The notes beneath the pieces are model-generated. The model searched no databases, was not told where the DNA came from, and was given only the letters and a program-made list of their open reading frames with translations. Source: Chitinophagales bacterium (GTDB lineage Bacteria > Bacteroidota > Bacteroidia > Chitinophagales > Chitinophagaceae). Taken from it: a stretch of DNA of 64,000 bases. The stretch spans positions 1 to 64,000 of the forward strand of contig JAAFIK010000023.1 of the NCBI GenBank assembly GCA_013298665.1, read 5' to 3'. Made by a program: the position numbers and the translations under genes. How positions within the stretch are numbered: position 1 is the first letter of the stretch; every line of letters begins with the position of its first letter. This document shows, piece after piece, positions 61,934-64,000 of the stretch.

Positions 61934-62302
61934 TCTGGTTATGTCGCTTAATACCTGTTTTTAACATCCATTATTGTACGCCCTGCAAAAGACCGCATAG
62001 CAAGTACCTGGTGCTAACTACCTGCTATCCGGCATATTTCAAATCTTCGCCTGCCTTCTCACTAATCCTCGCCTCGCTGTAGTATTACCGAGGCTGAAGA
62101 TACACTTGCCGAGCAGAACGCACGGGTAGTACCAGAGCCATAGCAGCGCTGTTCCGATTCCGATAGCTATCGGAAGGCGGTAATGGGTTTCGGGCCTCCT
62201 TCTTGTTTCTTTTGGGAGGCGCAAAAAAAAAGAACATATGCTGGGAATGATCATAATAACCAGCAATAAATAATACCGACAGCGAAAACTTGCAATACAT
62301 CC
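61934..62302. other. Repeat-like gap inside the nuo operon (between nuoC and nuoD)
   Basis: The gap holds TTCCGATAG-CTATCGGAA (62158-62175), a perfect 18-bp palindrome, GGGCCTCC/GGGAGGC words and an A run (62223-62231). Frames on the minus strand (62039-62266 and 62085-62300) are open but arginine-rich and look like those carried by dispersed repeats. No nuo subunit is here. It is far longer than other gaps in the operon. Confidence 0.55.
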
Positions 62303-62764
62303 TTATAACCTGATCATATTGACAGCATCTTCAAAATCTTTCCGCAAAGGGTTTTTACCCTCCCAGCCATCAGGCAGAATCAGCAACCGCAGGTCAGGGT
62401 GATTGCTGAAGCGTACGCCAAACAACTCGTACACTTCCCGCTCATGAAATTCTGCCGTACGCCAGGTATCAGCCACCGATGCAATTATGGGATCAGCCCT
62501 GTCTAACCGCACTTTTACAACAAGGATATGCCGGTGAACGGTTGACTCCAGGTGATAAACCATCCCCAGGTGGGTCTTCCAATCCACACAGGTCAGGCAG
62601 AACAGGTAATCAAACTGTAACGCCGGGGCATACCGCAGGTGCTGTGCCAATGCCGGCCAATCGGCTGCATCAGCCTGTACATTGAGCCATTCACCGCCCT
62701 CCTCCACTACCGCCGCAGGGAGCCAGGCCGTAATGGTTGTTTGCAAAATATCCCTGGTCATCAT
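62303..62764 (-). CDS. nuoC: NADH-quinone oxidoreductase subunit C
   Basis: A 153-residue peripheral subunit. FLCLTCVDWKTHLGMVYHLEST, the ADTWRTAEFHEREVYELFGVRFSNHPDLRLLILPDGWEGKNPLRKDF stretch (quoted parts: EFHEREVYELFGV and GWEGKNPLRKDF) are the signature of NuoC. It is not fused to NuoD. It lies 71 bp after nuoB, whose stop codon sits in a hairpin. Confidence 0.95.
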   Translation of the reverse strand: MMTRDILQTTITAWLPAAVVEEGGEWLNVQADAADWPALAQHLRYAPALQFDYLFCLTCVDWKTHLGMVYHLESTVHRHILVVKVRLDRADPIIASVADTWRTAEFHEREVYELFGVRFSNHPDLRLLILPDGWEGKNPLRKDFEDAVNMIRL

Positions 62765-62824
62765 AATATAAGTATCAAATCATCTGTTCTTTGTCCGGGG
62801 CTGTACCAGATGGTAAGCTGCTGC

Positions 62825-62850
62825 CAGCCAGGCGGTCAACCGCCTGGCTG
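62825..62850 (-). other. Hairpin around the nuoB stop codon
   Basis: CAGCCAGGCGG (62825-62835), loop TCAA, CCGCCTGGCTG (62840-62850): an 11-bp perfect stem whose loop contains the nuoB stop (TGA on the minus strand, 62836-62838). No T run follows, so it is not a terminator; it might protect or process the mRNA between nuoB and nuoC. Confidence 0.7.
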
Positions 62851-63411
62851 TTCCGGCTTGGGCGTTCTGATCTGCTCCCTTGTCAATCCGCTCCTGATCT
62901 GTTGCTGGAGCGTAATCATCGCGTGCAGCAACGCCTCAGGTCTTGGCGGACAACCGGCAATATACACATCCACCGGTATGATATGATCGGCACCTTTTAC
63001 AACAGAATAGGTATTGTAAAAAAAAGGACCGCCACTCGTTGCGCAGGCACCCATGGCAATGACATACTTGGGGTCTGCCATCTGGTCATACAGCCTTTTC
63101 AGCACCGGCGCCATCTTATTTACAATCGTACCCGCAATGATGATCACATCCGCCTGTCTTGGCGTGGCGCGTGCCACTTCAAATCCAAAACGGCTCCAGT
63201 CGTATTTGGCTGCCGCTGTACTCATCATCTCAATGGCGCAGCAACTGGTACCAAATACCAATGGCCACAACGAATTGCTCCGCGCCCAGTTGATCACTTC
63301 ATCCAGCTTGCTGAGGAGTATACCGCCACCCGGTGCAGGATGTACCTCACCCGGGAAAGCCGTTCCCGCTGCTGCTGCTACCGTTACATTGTATCCTGTT
63401 ACAGGTTCCAT
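62836..63411 (-). CDS. nuoB: NADH-quinone oxidoreductase subunit B
   Basis: A 191-residue iron-sulfur subunit holding cluster N2, the last electron carrier before quinone. The four cysteines are Cys57 and Cys58 ([11 protein letters not shown]), Cys123 (GACATSGG) and Cys154 ([11 protein letters not shown]). It lies 26 bp after nuoA. Confidence 0.97.
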   Translation of the reverse strand: MEPVTGYNVTVAAAAGTAFPGEVHPAPGGGILLSKLDEVINWARSNSLWPLVFGTSCCAIEMMSTAAAKYDWSRFGFEVARATPRQADVIIIAGTIVNKMAPVLKRLYDQMADPKYVIAMGACATSGGPFFYNTYSVVKGADHIIPVDVYIAGCPPRPEALLHAMITLQQQIRSGLTREQIRTPKPEQPGG

Positions 63412-63437
63412 ATATGATCACATAAAGGCTTGCTGCC

Positions 63438-63788
63438 TCATATCCATTTGAGCGCACCCTTACGGTGTGCATAGAGAAAGCCCATGAATAATATAAAAAA
63501 GAAAATAATGATTTCAATAAGCGCCGGCCAGCCGATCTTCTTTACCACAACAGCCCAGGGAAAAAGAAAAACAAGCTCCACATCAAAAATCAGGAAGATC
63601 AGGGCAAAGAGATAATACCCAACGTTAAACTGTATCCAGTTGGATCCCTGTGCGGGAATACCACACTCATAGGCTTCCCCTTTACGGGGATTGGTGCTGG
63701 CCTTTAATACAACGCGGGAAATAAGCAGGGCGATACCCGAAAAAGCAATGGCGGCAATGGTGAGAACGAGTATTGATACTGCACCCAT
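63438..63788 (-). CDS. nuoA: NADH-quinone oxidoreductase subunit A
   Basis: A 116-residue subunit with three helices. KGEAYECGIPAQGSNWIQFNVGYYLFALIFLIFDVELVFLFPWAVV is the family's conserved loop and helix (key parts: YECGIP and FLIFDVELVFLFPW). It is the first nuo gene; a -33/-7 pair lies upstream at 63808-63837, so the operon probably starts here. Confidence 0.97.
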   Translation of the reverse strand: MGAVSILVLTIAAIAFSGIALLISRVVLKASTNPRKGEAYECGIPAQGSNWIQFNVGYYLFALIFLIFDVELVFLFPWAVVVKKIGWPALIEIIIFFFILFMGFLYAHRKGALKWI

Positions 63789-63807
63789 ATAGCGTCGTTA
63801 ATTTTCA

Positions 63808-63837
63808 CGAATATACCGATAACTTTTTCAAAACCAA
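63808..63837 (-). promoter_or_regulatory. Putative promoter of the nuo operon
   Basis: On the minus strand TTG (63837-63835), 19 bases, TATATTCG (63815-63808), one base off TAnnTTTG. It lies 19 bases before the nuoA ATG at 63788. Confidence 0.5.
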
Positions 63838-63900
63838 GCAGCCGCATTTATTTTTTACCAATAATCCCATGCGGTGGATGGATCCTTCCCGTCATAGCGG

Positions 63901-64000
63901 TTATCCGTACAACTCAAAATGGATGGCCTTCTTATCGTACCCCATTGCCGCAATACGTTGACGTGCTTCATCAATCATACCCCGCCAGCCACAGATAAAG
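63901..64000 (-). CDS. Ferredoxin/flavodoxin-NADP reductase-like protein, C-terminal end (partial)
   Basis: The last 33 codons before the TAA at 63901 read FICGWRGMIDEARQRIAAMG then YDKKAIHFELYG. The pattern [Y/F]-x-C-G-W/x-x-x-M-x-x-x-A followed by a glycine and an acidic, aromatic end is that of the NADP-binding domain of ferredoxin-NADP reductases and related flavin oxidoreductases. Most of the gene lies beyond the window, so the call rests on the end only. It is on the same strand as nuoA, 112 bp upstream. Confidence 0.6.
   Translation of the reverse strand, partial: FICGWRGMIDEARQRIAAMGYDKKAIHFELYG

Noticed and set aside
62039..62300. Two overlapping minus frames between nuoC and nuoD
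   Set aside because: Arginine-rich sequence through a palindrome and A run; more likely read-through of a repeat than a gene or a missing Nuo subunit.

Overview
The window looks like the chromosome of a member of Bacteroidota, most likely a Chitinophagaceae-like bacterium. Four things point there: promoters of the Bacteroidetes type (a TAnnTTTG box, sometimes with TTG or TTTG 19-20 bases upstream), starts without clear Shine-Dalgarno sequences, a type IX secretion C-terminal domain, and family members typical of the phylum (DUF3098, DUF4293, DUF3108, B12-dependent NrdJ, the FtsX-DUF3098-UppP neighbourhood). No plasmid, phage or intact insertion sequence was recognised. Most genes are housekeeping; the accessory signal sits between and inside them.

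Layout. 1-1030: the start of a membrane-protein gene leaving the window, a 48-residue candidate class I lanthipeptide-like precursor with its own terminator, and a repeat-rich gap. 1-9.7 kb: acyl-CoA dehydrogenase, a flippase-like membrane protein coupled to a DUF3108 protein, then a minus-strand run (MBL hydrolase, TraB/GumN protein, UMF1 transporter, UppP, DUF3098, FtsX). 10-16.4 kb: LeuRS, a membrane protein, a membrane-tethered AraC regulator, GreA with a terminator-like hairpin in its leader, HIT protein and a lipoprotein. 16.4-23.1 kb, minus strand: alpha/beta hydrolase, DUF4293 and three secreted surface proteins, one with about 27 YadA-head-like repeats. 23.1-24.2 kb: a gene-poor stretch with inverted repeats and eleven 22-bp tandem copies. 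24.2-32.9 kb: acetyltransferase, lipoprotein, Crp/Fnr regulator, methyltransferase, three tRNAs, histidine kinase, glycosyltransferase, aldo/keto reductase, lipase. 33.2-46.3 kb: PhoD-like phosphatase, an overlapping pair of uncharacterised lipoproteins, isocitrate dehydrogenase, NrdJ, Dtd, MazG-like protein and GlyRS. 46.4-52.8 kb: an acetyl-CoA synthetase with a nuclease-like insertion, an operator array, VOC, Crp/Fnr, SDR and PhzF-like genes. 53-63.8 kb: a respiratory complex I operon, nuoA-B-C-D-H-I-J-K-L-M-N, with no nuoEFG, and the end of a ferredoxin-NADP reductase-like gene upstream.

How it fits together. Acs, isocitrate dehydrogenase, acyl-CoA dehydrogenase and complex I belong to aerobic carbon oxidation; the NADH-input module of complex I is not encoded here. 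UppP and FtsX serve the cell envelope. The most unusual observations are the DUF559-like (PD-(D/E)XK nuclease fold) domain embedded in Acs, the orphan lanthipeptide-like precursor, the palindromic TGTGACA array before the VOC gene, the greA leader terminator, the 22-bp array, and the lipoprotein pair. All family calls are from reading motifs; no search was run.
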